The notes under the pieces were generated by a model. That model searched no databases. It was not told the DNA's origin and worked only from the letters and a program-made list of their open reading frames with translations. From Tepidibacter mesophilus (GTDB lineage: Bacteria; Bacillota; Clostridia; Peptostreptococcales; Peptostreptococcaceae), in the NCBI RefSeq assembly GCF_002724055.1, contig NZ_BDQY01000005.1:1-64000 (forward strand): a stretch of DNA of 64,000 bases. Direction: 5' to 3'. A program made the position numbers and the translations under genes. Shown piece after piece: positions 36,254 through 46,059 of this stretch (positions are counted from its first letter, which is position 1; each line of letters begins with the position of its first letter).

Positions 36254-36905
36254 AATTTATTTCTATTCTTTCTCCTTTTGAAATATATATTATCCTCTCA
36301 CATATATTAGTTATATGGTCTGCTATTCTCTCTAAATATCTTCCTACAAAGAGTAATTTTGTACCTTGATTTGTATACTCTGTACTTTTATGTATCATAT
36401 TTAAAATATCTACATATATATCTTTATACAAATCATCTACAAGTTCATCCTCTTGTCCTACTTCAAAAGCTATCTCGGCATCTTCTAATCTGAAACTTAT
36501 TTTTACATTTTTCATCATACTAATAATTATTTCTTTAATTTTAGGGATATCTACAAGTTGTTTTATATGTTCTTCTTTTCCTATTTTTATAGTTTCTCTA
36601 GATATATTTACGCAAAAATCTCCAATACGTTCAAGGTCAGTTATTATCTTAGACACAGAAAATATAATTCTAAGATCTCTTGCCATAGGTTGTTGAAGAG
36701 CTATAAGATTTATAGCCTTTTCCTCTATTTCATACATACAATTATCTATTTCATCATCTAGTTTTATTATGCTTCTTGCAAGCTCTAAATCTTTATTGAC
36801 AAGTGCATCAACAGATTTTTCTATCAAACTTTCTACCCTATCCATCATAAAAATAACATCTTCTTTTAATTCATTTAACTCAGTTTTGAAATTTTCTCTA
36901 ACCAT
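36252..36905 (-). CDS. phoU: PhoU, phosphate signalling regulator
   Basis: A 217-aa all-helical protein with two PhoU repeats of about 100 residues. Each has the acidic metal-binding pattern: DDEIDNCMYEIEEKAI in repeat one and EDELVDDLYKDIYVDI in repeat two. It links the Pst transporter to the PhoR kinase and dampens phosphate uptake. The ATG at 36905 follows AGGAGG at ideal spacing; upstream codons overlap pstB. It is the last gene of the pst operon. Confidence 0.94.
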   Translation of the reverse strand: MVRENFKTELNELKEDVIFMMDRVESLIEKSVDALVNKDLELARSIIKLDDEIDNCMYEIEEKAINLIALQQPMARDLRIIFSVSKIITDLERIGDFCVNISRETIKIGKEEHIKQLVDIPKIKEIIISMMKNVKISFRLEDAEIAFEVGQEDELVDDLYKDIYVDILNMIHKSTEYTNQGTKLLFVGRYLERIADHITNICERIIYISKGERIEIN

Positions 36906-36915
36906 AGTATACCTC

Positions 36916-37671
36916 CTACCCAAATCTTCCCGTTATATAATCTTCCGTTCTCTTATACTGGGGATTTGTAAATATCTTATTAGTTTCTCCAAATTCAACA
37001 ATTTCTCCCATTAAAAAAAACGCTGTGTTGTCAGATATTCTAGCAGCTTGCTGCATAGAGTGAGTAACAATAACTATAGTGTAGTCCTTTTTTAATTCTT
37101 GTATAAGATCTTCTACCTTAGATGTCGCTATCGGATCAAGTGCAGATGTAGGTTCATCCATTAAAATAACTTCAGGCTCCATAGCTATAGCTCTTGCTAT
37201 ACATAGCCTTTGCTGTTGTCCTCCAGATAGACTATATGCCGATTTATCTAGTCTATCTTTCACCTCATCCCACAAAGCTGCACCTCTAAGACTTTTTTCA
37301 ACGACTTCATCTAACTTTTTTTTATCCCTAATACCTTGTTTTCTAAGTCCATATACTATATTTTCATATATAGATTTTGGAAAAGGATTGGGTTTTTGAA
37401 ATACCATACCAACTCTTTTTCTTAAATCTTCTACCTCAATAATATTTGAATATATATCATCTCCATCTAATACAATCTCACCACTTAATTTTGTTCCTTC
37501 TATTAAATCATTCATTCTATTTAACGTTCTCAAGAATGTAGACTTTCCGCATCCTGATGGACCTATAAAAGCAGTTACTTTTTTTTCTTCTATATCTATG
37601 TTTATATTTTTTAAAGCTTTAAAATCTCCATAGTGAAAATCTAAATTATTTACTTTTATTTTAACTGCCAT
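36916..37671 (-). CDS. pstB: Phosphate ABC transporter ATP-binding protein
   Basis: The ATPase of the high-affinity phosphate importer. 251 aa with Walker [21 protein letters not shown], the Q-loop in [16 protein letters not shown], the ABC signature [14 protein letters not shown], Walker [14 protein letters not shown] and the switch histidine in VTHSM. The MNDL context and length are those of PstB. AGGAGG precedes the ATG. It follows pstA by 12 bases. Confidence 0.97.
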   Translation of the reverse strand: MAVKIKVNNLDFHYGDFKALKNINIDIEEKKVTAFIGPSGCGKSTFLRTLNRMNDLIEGTKLSGEIVLDGDDIYSNIIEVEDLRKRVGMVFQKPNPFPKSIYENIVYGLRKQGIRDKKKLDEVVEKSLRGAALWDEVKDRLDKSAYSLSGGQQQRLCIARAIAMEPEVILMDEPTSALDPIATSKVEDLIQELKKDYTIVIVTHSMQQAARISDNTAFFLMGEIVEFGETNKIFTNPQYKRTEDYITGRFG

Positions 37672-37683
37672 TTTATTTACCTC

Positions 37684-38595
37684 CTACTGTTTTATCCTAT
37701 CTTGGTACTTATTTCTCAAAAGTATTGCTACTAAATTTATTAATATTAAAACTATAAGTAAAACTAATATTCCTGCAGATGCAACATTTTGAAATTCTGC
37801 TTGAGGCTTTGATGCCCAGTTATATATTTGAAGAGGTAATGTTGTAAATTCATCAAATATTCCTTTTGGAGAAAACCAAATTCCAGCAGCTCCCCCAACA
37901 ACTACAAGTGGTGCCGCTTCTCCTATAGCTCTTGATACAGCTAGTATTGTACCTGTTAATATACCTGGCATAGCATAAGGAATAATAGCCCCAGTTATTG
38001 TCCCCCACTTAGTAGCCCCCAGTGCATAAGATGCTTCCTTCAGCTCCTTAGGTACCGTTTTTAAAGCTTCTCGAGATGAAACTATTATTATCGGAAGTAT
38101 TAGTAATGCCATAGTTAAAGATGCAGATAAAATACTTCTTCCAAGTCCAAAAGTTCTAACAAATAACGAAAGTCCTAATATTCCATATACAATAGATGGA
38201 ACTCCTGCTAAATTACTTATATTAACTTGTATTATATTTGTCAATTTATTTTTAGGTGCATATTCCTCTAAATATATTGCTGATCCAAGTCCTAATGGAA
38301 ATGCAATTAATAAAGTTAGTATATTCACCCATAAAGATCCAAGTATAGACGCTCTTATTCCTGATTTACTAGCTATTCTAGATGTATAATTTAAAAAGAA
38401 ATCAATATTTACATAGGAAATTCCTTTTTTAAAAACATCCGAGAAAAGAGCTACTAATATTATTATGCTAAACGATATAGATGATAATAATATAACATGA
38501 AAAATTTTATTTATTAATTTTCTCTTTTTTAAGTTAATATTATAATTAAAATCTCTATTTATAATTTCTTTATTTTTCAAATCAACTGTATTCAT
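37684..38595 (-). CDS. pstA: Phosphate ABC transporter permease
   Basis: A membrane subunit of the Pst importer. The 303-aa protein has a basic N-terminus and about six membrane segments, with the binding-protein-dependent transport motif EASYALGATKWGTITGAIIPYAMPGILTG and RAIGEAAPLVVVG. Typical PstA length. Its start overlaps the last base of pstC, showing tight coupling. GGGAGG precedes the ATG. Confidence 0.95.
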   Translation of the reverse strand: MNTVDLKNKEIINRDFNYNINLKKRKLINKIFHVILLSSISFSIIILVALFSDVFKKGISYVNIDFFLNYTSRIASKSGIRASILGSLWVNILTLLIAFPLGLGSAIYLEEYAPKNKLTNIIQVNISNLAGVPSIVYGILGLSLFVRTFGLGRSILSASLTMALLILPIIIVSSREALKTVPKELKEASYALGATKWGTITGAIIPYAMPGILTGTILAVSRAIGEAAPLVVVGGAAGIWFSPKGIFDEFTTLPLQIYNWASKPQAEFQNVASAGILVLLIVLILINLVAILLRNKYQDRIKQ

Positions 38596-39470
38596 TAATA
38601 TTCCTCCCTAAACCTATTAGCAACATACCTAGATAACATATTCATAACTAATGTCATAACAAACAAAAGCATAGCAACCGCATATAAAGTTTGAGCCTCT
38701 ATTGTACCTTTTGCTATATCTCCTTGACTTACCTGAACTATAAATCCCGTCATAGTTTGGATACTCTCAAGAGGATTTAAAGTAAGCTTAGGAGTTGATC
38801 CTGCTGCAAGTGCTACTATCATAGTTTCTCCTACAGCTCTTGATATAGCTAATATAAAAGATGATATTATTCCTGATATAGACGCAGGAATTACTACTCC
38901 AAATACAACTTCTAACCTTGTAAGCCCTAGAGCATAAGCACCTTCTCTTAAAGCTTTAGGTACCGCTTGCATGGAATCTTCACTTAAAGATAGTACCATT
39001 GGTATCGTCATTATACCAACCGCTATAGCTGCACTAAGCGCATTATAAATATTTGTTTGAGGTATTAAATTTTTAAGTATAGGTGTAATAATGTTGAGTG
39101 CAAAAAAACCATAAACTATAGAAGGTATTCCTGCTAATACTTCCAATATAGGTTTTATTATTTTTCTCAGTTTTTTATTTGAATATTCACTCAAGTATAT
39201 GGCACTTAATAATCCTATAGGTATTGAAATTATAGACGAAAAAAACACTATTAAAAAAGTTCCACTTACTAATGGTAGTATTCCAAAATGTTGTGGTTTT
39301 AAAAGAGGAGTCCATTGCTTTCCTGTAAAAAATTCCATAGGGGATACCTCAGCAAAAAACAATGCACTTTCTTTAAACAAAATAAACAATATACTAATAG
39401 TTATAAATATAGATATCATTCCAAATCCAAATAAAATATGTTTTATTATCTTTTCGTTTAATTTTTTCAT
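38595..39470 (-). CDS. pstC: Phosphate ABC transporter permease
   Basis: The second membrane subunit of Pst. About 291 aa with six membrane segments and the EAA-like loop REGAYALGLTRLEVVFGVVIPASISGI, then SRAVGETMIVALAAG. The ATG at 39470 (MKKLNEK) follows GGGAGG; the longer in-frame start overlaps this site. A Pho-box promoter lies directly upstream (39554-39615), so pstCAB-phoU can be expressed without pstS. Confidence 0.95.
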   Translation of the reverse strand: MKKLNEKIIKHILFGFGMISIFITISILFILFKESALFFAEVSPMEFFTGKQWTPLLKPQHFGILPLVSGTFLIVFFSSIISIPIGLLSAIYLSEYSNKKLRKIIKPILEVLAGIPSIVYGFFALNIITPILKNLIPQTNIYNALSAAIAVGIMTIPMVLSLSEDSMQAVPKALREGAYALGLTRLEVVFGVVIPASISGIISSFILAISRAVGETMIVALAAGSTPKLTLNPLESIQTMTGFIVQVSQGDIAKGTIEAQTLYAVAMLLFVMTLVMNMLSRYVANRFREEY

Positions 39471-39553
39471 ATTAAAACCTCCCAATTCCAATAATAAATA
39501 ACTAAAATAAAAAACTCGATTTTTAGCTTTTTATTATTATTCATAACATATAT

Positions 39554-39615
39554 AGAATACTATTTATTTGTTATGCTAATGTTAACTGCACATTATCTAT
39601 TTGTTAATTTCGTTA
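39554..39615 (-). promoter_or_regulatory. Pho-box promoter in front of pstC
   Basis: On the minus strand, TAAC/TAAT repeats occur at 39612, 39603, 39592, 39581 and 39570 (plus coordinates of each GTTA/ATTA). Spacings are 9, 11, 11 and 11 bases, followed by -10 TATTCT at 39554-39559. The layout equals that before pstS, and 11-base periodicity is the PhoP signature. It starts within the MCP stop region. Confidence 0.82.
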
Positions 39616-39618
39616 ACT

Positions 39619-41433
39619 TTATGTAAACTGATTTGTTTTGAACTTTTCAACCAAATCATTAAGGTGAGAAGACATATTGATGATTTCAGAAGAAGAACTA
39701 GATAATTCCTCAAATATTTTAGATTGATTTTCGATATTATTGCCTATACTTATCATCTCTTCTCCAGTCCACCTTATACCATCTATGATAGATGTAGTAG
39801 AACTTGATATTTCTTCGGTACTAGCTGCTTGTTCATTAGCTACACTAGATATTTCTTCAATTTTATACGATACTCCAACTATTGAATTTATTATTTCTAA
39901 TATGCTATTTTTTACTTTTTCAGCTCTACTTACACTTTCGTTAACCTTTCCATCTACATTAGATGTTTGAATTACTACTTTTTGTATTTCACTTTTAAAT
40001 TCTTTTATTATTTCAGAAATACTTTGAGCAGAGTTATTAGTTTCATCAGCAAGTTTTCTAATTTCCTTAGCTACTACATCAAACCCTCTTCCTTCTTCTC
40101 CTGCTCTAGCTGCTTCAATAGATGCATTTAATGCCAATAGATTTGTTTGTCTTGAAATATTACTTATAACTTGTACTATCTGAACGATTTTTTCAGATGA
40201 TAAATTTAATTTTTCTAATACATCTACCAAATTATTAGTAAGTAATTTTATATCATTCACTGAATATACTATTTCTTTTATATTAGTTTCTCCTTTTTTA
40301 GTTTCTATTTTTAAATCTTCATATATTTTATGTACATCTTCAATAGAAACAGCTGTAGACTGTGAATTTTGAGATATATTTTCTATAGAATTTTCTATTT
40401 GATTAATATAATCTATATTTTCTTCGGATTTAGAGCTTATTCCACTTGAAACAGCGTATATTTGCTGCATAGATGCATTAGATACATCAATAGATGTTGC
40501 TATTTCATTATTAAAAGAAGACAGTTTTTGTGCAGACATCTTTATATCAGAAATCAAATCATTTAGATTATCTAAAAAATTATTAAACTCTTTACTCAAC
40601 TGACCTATCTCATCTTTTGTATGTATATTAAGTCTTCTAGTTAAATCGCCTTTTCCATTTGCCATTTCTTTAAGTTGAGATTTAATACTAATTATTGGAT
40701 TTGTTATTCTTTTAGAAATGAACCCTATAATCATTATTGATATAGCTAATAAAACAGATGATATTAATAAAGTATAATAAATAACAGAGTTTATTTTTTC
40801 TTCAATAGGTGTTTTATCAACTCCCATGTAGAGCATACCTATTACATTCCCATCTTTATCACTTAAAGGCTTATATAAAATCTCATAATTTTTACCTTCT
40901 ATAATTGATTCTTCTATGTAAACTTCTTCTTTTTTTAAAACTTTATCTACTACTTTTTTAGGTGCTTTAACTCCAACATTTCTTGATCCCTTTACACGAA
41001 CAGTAGTAGATACAATTGTATCACCTTTAAAAATAGATACTATGTTACCAGTCTTATCAGACAAAATATCTACTAAAGTGTAATTGCCTTCAACTTGGAT
41101 ATCCCCTTTATGTAAATTTCCATTTTCTATATGCCAATCGCCTTGTATTATAAATCCCATAAGATCTTCAGTTGTTTGTAGATTCGATTCAAGCTTTTCT
41201 TCTATTAAATAAGAACTTATATCTTTTAGACTTGATATCGTAACAGCTGTACACCCTGCAACTATAAGTAATAATACTGGAAGTATGCTTACTGTTATTT
41301 TAAATCTCAGGGTATCAAATTTTATTTTTTTAAAATTAATTCTTTTACAAGTATTTTTTTTCATTTTATTAAATTTAAACTTTTTTAACATGATTGTATT
41401 TTTTAATATTTTTTTCTGTATATTGAATTTCAT
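39619..41433 (-). CDS. Methyl-accepting chemotaxis protein inside the pst cluster
   Basis: A 604-aa chemoreceptor. A long basic N-terminal tail precedes membrane segment 1 (about residues 47-67). An extracellular Cache-like domain (about 75-215) ends in [20 protein letters not shown]. Membrane segment 2 is at about 217-238, HAMP at about 240-295, and the signalling domain carries the hairpin tip [20 protein letters not shown] near residue 435. It lies between pstS and pstC on the same strand. A terminator after pstS precedes it, so it is likely expressed by readthrough from the pstS Pho promoter. Ligand unknown; phosphate starvation may induce it. Confidence 0.9.
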   Translation of the reverse strand: MKFNIQKKILKNTIMLKKFKFNKMKKNTCKRINFKKIKFDTLRFKITVSILPVLLLIVAGCTAVTISSLKDISSYLIEEKLESNLQTTEDLMGFIIQGDWHIENGNLHKGDIQVEGNYTLVDILSDKTGNIVSIFKGDTIVSTTVRVKGSRNVGVKAPKKVVDKVLKKEEVYIEESIIEGKNYEILYKPLSDKDGNVIGMLYMGVDKTPIEEKINSVIYYTLLISSVLLAISIMIIGFISKRITNPIISIKSQLKEMANGKGDLTRRLNIHTKDEIGQLSKEFNNFLDNLNDLISDIKMSAQKLSSFNNEIATSIDVSNASMQQIYAVSSGISSKSEENIDYINQIENSIENISQNSQSTAVSIEDVHKIYEDLKIETKKGETNIKEIVYSVNDIKLLTNNLVDVLEKLNLSSEKIVQIVQVISNISRQTNLLALNASIEAARAGEEGRGFDVVAKEIRKLADETNNSAQSISEIIKEFKSEIQKVVIQTSNVDGKVNESVSRAEKVKNSILEIINSIVGVSYKIEEISSVANEQAASTEEISSSTTSIIDGIRWTGEEMISIGNNIENQSKIFEELSSSSSEIINMSSHLNDLVEKFKTNQFT

Positions 41434-41476
41434 GATTTTCCCCCTTAATCCAACTAATATACTAAATTAATTCAAA

Positions 41477-41526
41477 AAAAAAACAAACATTCATATTCAA
41501 CTTTCCCATTTGAATGTTTGTTTTTT
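41477..41526 (-). terminator. Terminator/attenuator after pstS
   Basis: AAAAAACAAACATTCA pairs with TGAATGTTTGTTTTTT around an 18-base loop, with T-runs on both strands. It lies between pstS and the MCP gene and would make pstS mRNA exceed downstream mRNA. Confidence 0.75.
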
Positions 41527-41532
41527 AATCTA

Positions 41533-42480
41533 TTATTTTTCTATTTGAGAAAGTTGCTTATCATAATCTGCTTGAGGTAACTTTACGTATCCAATTTCAG
41601 GAACTAATTCTTTACCTTCTGTTAAATAATAAGTTATAAACTTTTTAACTTCTTCTCTTTCTAAAGCTTCTTTGTTAACATATAAGAATAAAGGTCTTGA
41701 TAAAGGAGAATACGTTCCATTTTCTACAGTTTCAGCAGTAGGTTCTATAGGTCCATTTCCAGAATCTATAGGAACTACTTTCAACTTATCCTTATTCTCT
41801 ATATAATATGCATACCCAAAGAATCCTATAGAATTTTTATCTCCTGCTATCCCATTTACAAGTACGTTATCATCTTCACTTGCAGTATAATCCACTCTTA
41901 TAGCTCCTGCCTCACCATTTACTTCTTCTGTAAAGTATTCAAATGTCCCTGAATCACTTCCAGGTCCGTAAAGTTTTATAGGCTCAGCTGGCCACTCATC
42001 TCTTACATCTTTCCATGTCTTTACAGTACTGTTAGGTTCCCATATTTTCTTTAATTCTTCTAAAGTTAAATACTCTACATATTCATTATCTTTATTTACT
42101 ACAACTGATAATCCATCATACGCAACTTTAAGTTCTAAATAATCAATTCCAGCCTCTTTAGCTTTATTTATTTCTTTATCTTTTATAGGTCTTGATGCAT
42201 CATTTATATCTGTTTCTTTAACTAAGAACTTTTCGAATCCTCCACCTGTTCCAGAAAAGTTAACAGTAACCTTAACTCCCTGATTCATCTTCTGAAATTC
42301 TTCTGCAACAGCCTCACTTATAGGATATACAGTACTCGAGCCATCTATTGCTATAGCTCCACTTAGTCCTGTTTGAGTTTCTTGAGTTTCTCCTCCGCAT
42401 CCTGTTAACATTCCGATTGACAAAGCCCCTATTACACCAAGAGATAAAAGCTTTTTCATTTTAGTTTTAATAATTCCCAT
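41533..42480 (-). CDS. pstS: Phosphate-binding lipoprotein
   Basis: Captures phosphate outside the cell for PstCAB. A 315-aa lipoprotein with a signal peptide and lipobox (SIGMLTGC), a Gln/Thr linker and a PstS fold: IDGSSTVYPISEAVAEEF, NFSGTGGGFEKF, DINDASRPIK and YGPGSDSGTFEYFTEE. GGAG lies eight bases before the ATG. It is preceded by a Pho-box promoter and followed by an attenuating hairpin and an MCP gene. Confidence 0.96.
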   Translation of the reverse strand: MGIIKTKMKKLLSLGVIGALSIGMLTGCGGETQETQTGLSGAIAIDGSSTVYPISEAVAEEFQKMNQGVKVTVNFSGTGGGFEKFLVKETDINDASRPIKDKEINKAKEAGIDYLELKVAYDGLSVVVNKDNEYVEYLTLEELKKIWEPNSTVKTWKDVRDEWPAEPIKLYGPGSDSGTFEYFTEEVNGEAGAIRVDYTASEDDNVLVNGIAGDKNSIGFFGYAYYIENKDKLKVVPIDSGNGPIEPTAETVENGTYSPLSRPLFLYVNKEALEREEVKKFITYYLTEGKELVPEIGYVKLPQADYDKQLSQIEK

Positions 42481-42527
42481 AAAACATTCTCCTTTCAGAT
42501 TTCAGAACTTATTTTTCCCACATATTC

Positions 42528-42589
42528 AGAATACTATTCCTTTGTTATGTCAATGTTAAATAGATGTTATAGCTTAGTTAAATATGTTA
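42528..42589 (-). promoter_or_regulatory. Pho-box promoter of pstS
   Basis: TAAC repeats (plus-strand GTTA at 42544, 42555, 42566, 42577 and 42586) with spacings 11, 11, 11 and 9. The -10 TATTCT (42528-42533) is 16 bases from the last repeat. This matches PhoP-box architecture and is identical in spacing to the promoter before pstC. Confidence 0.85.
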
Positions 42590-42688
42590 ATAATTTGTAA
42601 ATAATAGTATTTTAGAAACTTTATTTGATTATTCATCAATTTAAGTGTACAATATAAGAATGCGATTTTTAAAGAAAGGGAGTTTATT

Positions 42689-44506
42689 ATGTCGAAAAAA
42701 CAAGATATTGTAAATATAGCAGTTATTGCCCACGTTGATGCAGGAAAATCTACTCTAGTAGATGCATTTTTAAGTCAAAGTGGTGTTTTTAGAGAGAATC
42801 AAGAAGTTGTTGATTGTGTAATGGATAGTAATGACTTAGAGCGTGAAAGAGGTATAACTATATACTCTAAAAACTGTTCTATCCAATACAAAGGAGTAAA
42901 AGTAAATATAGTTGATACACCTGGTCACTCGGATTTTTCATCTGAAGTCGAAAGAGTTATAAAAACTGTTGATACAGTTATACTACTTGTAGATTCAAGC
43001 GAAGGTCCTATGCCTCAAACTAGATTCGTTCTTCAAAAATCTTTAGAACTTGGAATCAGACCAATACTATTTATAAATAAAATAGATAAGAAAGATCAAA
43101 GAGCGGAAGAAGTTGTAGATATGGTATTCGATTTATTCGTAGATTTAAATGCTAATGATGAGCAATTAGAGTTTCCAATTATATACGGTATTGCTAAAGA
43201 GGGTATTGCAAAGAGGGAATTAGATGATGATAGCACTGATTTATCGCCTTTATTCGAAACAATACTTGAGCATATAGATGTATATCCTGATTACGATAGT
43301 GAACCTCTTCAAATGCAAGTATCGGCTCTTGGTTATGATGATTATATAGGCCGACTTGGTATAGGAAGAATTTATAAAGGTACTTTAAATGAAGGTCAAA
43401 CAGTTGCTATAACGAAAAGAGATGGTTCTGTTGGCAAAGGTAAAGTAGCTAGAATGTTTGCATACGAAGGTTTGAATCAAGTTCCTAAGAAAGAAGCTAA
43501 AAGTGGAGATATAGTAGTTATATCTGGTATACCTGATATATCTATAGGAGAAACTCTTTGTAACGAAGCTAATATATTACCTATGGAAATGATAACTATA
43601 GAAGAGCCTACACTTTCTATGAACTTCTACGTTAATGATTCTCCATTCGTTGGGCAAAGTGGTAAGTTCTTGACTACTAGACACTTAAAAGACAGATTAG
43701 AAAAAGAACTTGAAGTAAATGTAGGTTTAAGAGTAGATCCTTTAGATACTACTGATGGATACAAGGTATCTGGTAGAGGAGAACTTCATTTATCTATACT
43801 TATAGAAAGCATGAGAAGAGAAGGATATGAACTTGCAGTTTCAAAACCGGAAGTTTTAATGCATAAAGAAGATGGTGTTTTACTTGAGCCAGTTGAACGA
43901 GTTATTTTAAATGTTCCTGACGAATATTCTGGAACAGTAATTTCTAAGCTTAATTTAAGAAAAGGGCTTATGGAAGGTATGTCATCTGAAAACAATTATA
44001 CAAAACTTGAATATATAGTTCCTACAAGAGGTCTTATAGGTTATAGAAGTGAATTTATAAACGATACTAGAGGAGAAGGTACTATAGTACGTTCATTTGC
44101 GAGATTCGAAGAGTACAAAGGTGAAATACCTCAAAGATTAAACGGAGTTTTAATATCTCAAGTTAAAGGTGTTGCTATGGCTTACTCTTTATTCAACCTA
44201 AGCGACAGAGCAACAATGTTTATACCTGCTACTACAGAAGTTTACGAAGGTATGATTATAGGTATGAATTCTAGAAAAGAAGATATGACAGTTAACCCTT
44301 GTAAGAATAAGAAACTAACTAATACAAGATCTTCTGGATCTGATGATGCTCTTAAATTAACACCTCCTAGAACATTCACTCTAGAAGAGGCATTAGAGTT
44401 CATAGCTGATGATGAGCTTGTAGAAATTACTCCTGATGCTATAAGACTTAGAAAGAAAGTATTAAATGAAAACGATAGAATAAAATATAATAAAAACAGA
44501 AAATAG
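42689..44506 (+). CDS. typA: Translational GTPase TypA/BipA
   Basis: A ribosome-associated GTPase for large-subunit assembly and stress growth. The 605-aa protein has EF-G-like G-domain motifs: G1 AHVDAGKSTL, G2 RGITI, G3 DTPGHSDF and G4 NKIDK. Domains II and III and the TypA-specific C-terminal region follow (ALEFIADDELVEITPDAIRLRKK). AAAGGGAG precedes the ATG. It is monocistronic, with a long palindromic terminator beginning at the stop codon. Confidence 0.97.
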   Translation: MSKKQDIVNIAVIAHVDAGKSTLVDAFLSQSGVFRENQEVVDCVMDSNDLERERGITIYSKNCSIQYKGVKVNIVDTPGHSDFSSEVERVIKTVDTVILLVDSSEGPMPQTRFVLQKSLELGIRPILFINKIDKKDQRAEEVVDMVFDLFVDLNANDEQLEFPIIYGIAKEGIAKRELDDDSTDLSPLFETILEHIDVYPDYDSEPLQMQVSALGYDDYIGRLGIGRIYKGTLNEGQTVAITKRDGSVGKGKVARMFAYEGLNQVPKKEAKSGDIVVISGIPDISIGETLCNEANILPMEMITIEEPTLSMNFYVNDSPFVGQSGKFLTTRHLKDRLEKELEVNVGLRVDPLDTTDGYKVSGRGELHLSILIESMRREGYELAVSKPEVLMHKEDGVLLEPVERVILNVPDEYSGTVISKLNLRKGLMEGMSSENNYTKLEYIVPTRGLIGYRSEFINDTRGEGTIVRSFARFEEYKGEIPQRLNGVLISQVKGVAMAYSLFNLSDRATMFIPATTEVYEGMIIGMNSRKEDMTVNPCKNKKLTNTRSSGSDDALKLTPPRTFTLEEALEFIADDELVEITPDAIRLRKKVLNENDRIKYNKNRK

Positions 44507-44545
44507 ATAAAAAATAAAGGGCTTAAGCCCTTTATTTTTTATCTA
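44504..44545 (+). terminator. 42-bp perfect palindromic terminator of typA
   Basis: 21-base arms (44504-44524 and 44525-44545) with the core AAAGGGCTTAAGCCCTTT and flanking A6/T6. The left arm starts with the stop codon. Confidence 0.85.
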
Positions 44546-44597
44546 TTTAGTAAACTATAGGATTGTTATTATATATAACTCATTAAGATAGGTAACC

Positions 44598-44673
44598 TTT
44601 CATCTATTTTGAGCAACGGATCCAGTAGGACTCGTTGGCGACATGAGCTATGTGGTAGCATAAAGCGAATTTT
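44598..44673 (+). repeat. Dispersed intergenic element, full copy
   Basis: Contains TTTTGAGCAACGGATCCAG, TAGGACTCGTTGGCGACATG, AGCTATGTGGTAGCATAAAG and CGAATTTT. CAACG/CGTTG with inner TCC/GGA forms the same hairpin as in the copy at 31611, but with different paired bases. It lies between typA and the symporter gene, reaching the symporter stop codon. Confidence 0.75.
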
Positions 44674-45946
44674 AATTTAAAACTTCTTCTACTACTTTCT
44701 GGTTATAATACATTTCTTCACTAAATTCACCTTCAGTTTTAGCTACAACTATTGTACATACTGAGTCTCCAGTTATATTTACAACAGTTCTAGACATATC
44801 TAATACTCTATCTATACCAATTATAAGAGCTATACCTTCAACAGGAAGACCTACCGATTGTAAAACCATAGATAATGTAATCATCCCAACCCCAGGTACT
44901 CCGGCAGTTCCAACAGATGCAAGTGTAGCCGTTGCTATTATAGTTAAAAGTGCTTGAAGACTTAAATCAATTCCATATATCTGGGATATAAATACACAGG
45001 CAACTCCTTGCATTATAGCAGTTCCATCCATGTTTATAGTAGCACCTAGAGGAAGTGTGAATGATGCAACATTTTTAGATACTCCCATATTCTCAACAGC
45101 TTCTATAGTAACGGGTAGTGTTGCATTACTTGAGGAAGTCGAGAAAGCCACCCCAGCTACTGGTAAAAACTTTTTAAAGAATACTATAGGATTTAATTTA
45201 CCTACGACTGTAAGTATTCCCATATAAGTACATGTTGCATGTATAATTAATGCTAATATAACTGCCAACATGTATTTTCCTAAGTTTGCCATTGCAGATA
45301 ATCCAACATTAGCGAATGTATTAGCTATAAGAGCAAATACTCCAATAGGTGCAAACTCCATAACAACCATAACCATCTTCATTACTATTTCATTTAAAGA
45401 TTCAAATATACCAATTACAGGTTTTGCTTTTTCTCCAACCAAAGCCATACTTATTCCCATAAGCAAAGAGAAAACTATTATAGGAAGCATATCTCCTTCT
45501 GCCATTGAAGCTATAGGATTTGTAGGTACCATAGCTATAATAACATCAACAAGCGGTTTAGACTCTCCAATAGTAGGTTCTTGCTTTACTATATTAGATA
45601 AATCAAGTCCAATACCAGGATTCATAAACTTACCGATTAATAAAGCTATACTTATAGCAAGAGCAGTAGTAAGCATATAGAAAACAAGAGTTTTAACCCC
45701 AACTCTTCCCAACTTCTTAACGTCCCCAATTGCAGATGCTCCACAAATCAAAGATACAGCCACAAGTGGCACTACAAGCATTTTTATTGCATTTATAAAT
45801 ACCTTACCACAAAGTTTGAATATTCCGTCTATTAATAATATGTCTTTTACATATCCTGATGGCATAGAATTCAGTATCAGTCCCATTATTAGTCCTAGCC
45901 CCAAAGCTATAAATATTTTCATTGTTAAACTAAGCTTTTTTTTCAT
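44672..45946 (-). CDS. Dicarboxylate/amino acid:cation symporter (DAACS)
   Basis: A 424-aa secondary transporter of the GltP/GltT/DctA family with eight membrane segments and two re-entrant loops. Hairpin-tip serines appear in AFSTSSSNATLP, NMDGTA in LGATINMDGTAIMQG, and the substrate aspartate region in IDRVLDMSRTVVNITGDS. It carries glutamate, aspartate or C4-dicarboxylates with protons or sodium. AGGAGGGG precedes the ATG. It lies next to a GlnK/GlnL-like two-component pair on the same strand, which may control it. Confidence 0.9.
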   Translation of the reverse strand: MKKKLSLTMKIFIALGLGLIMGLILNSMPSGYVKDILLIDGIFKLCGKVFINAIKMLVVPLVAVSLICGASAIGDVKKLGRVGVKTLVFYMLTTALAISIALLIGKFMNPGIGLDLSNIVKQEPTIGESKPLVDVIIAMVPTNPIASMAEGDMLPIIVFSLLMGISMALVGEKAKPVIGIFESLNEIVMKMVMVVMEFAPIGVFALIANTFANVGLSAMANLGKYMLAVILALIIHATCTYMGILTVVGKLNPIVFFKKFLPVAGVAFSTSSSNATLPVTIEAVENMGVSKNVASFTLPLGATINMDGTAIMQGVACVFISQIYGIDLSLQALLTIIATATLASVGTAGVPGVGMITLSMVLQSVGLPVEGIALIIGIDRVLDMSRTVVNITGDSVCTIVVAKTEGEFSEEMYYNQKVVEEVLN

Positions 45947-46059
45947 ATATTCCCCTCCTAATTTTTATATTATAATAACATAATACAAGAGGAATACAAA
46001 AAAATACTGAAATATTCAAAATAATACATTTCATTTTTCAGTAAAATGCAATATCGTAA

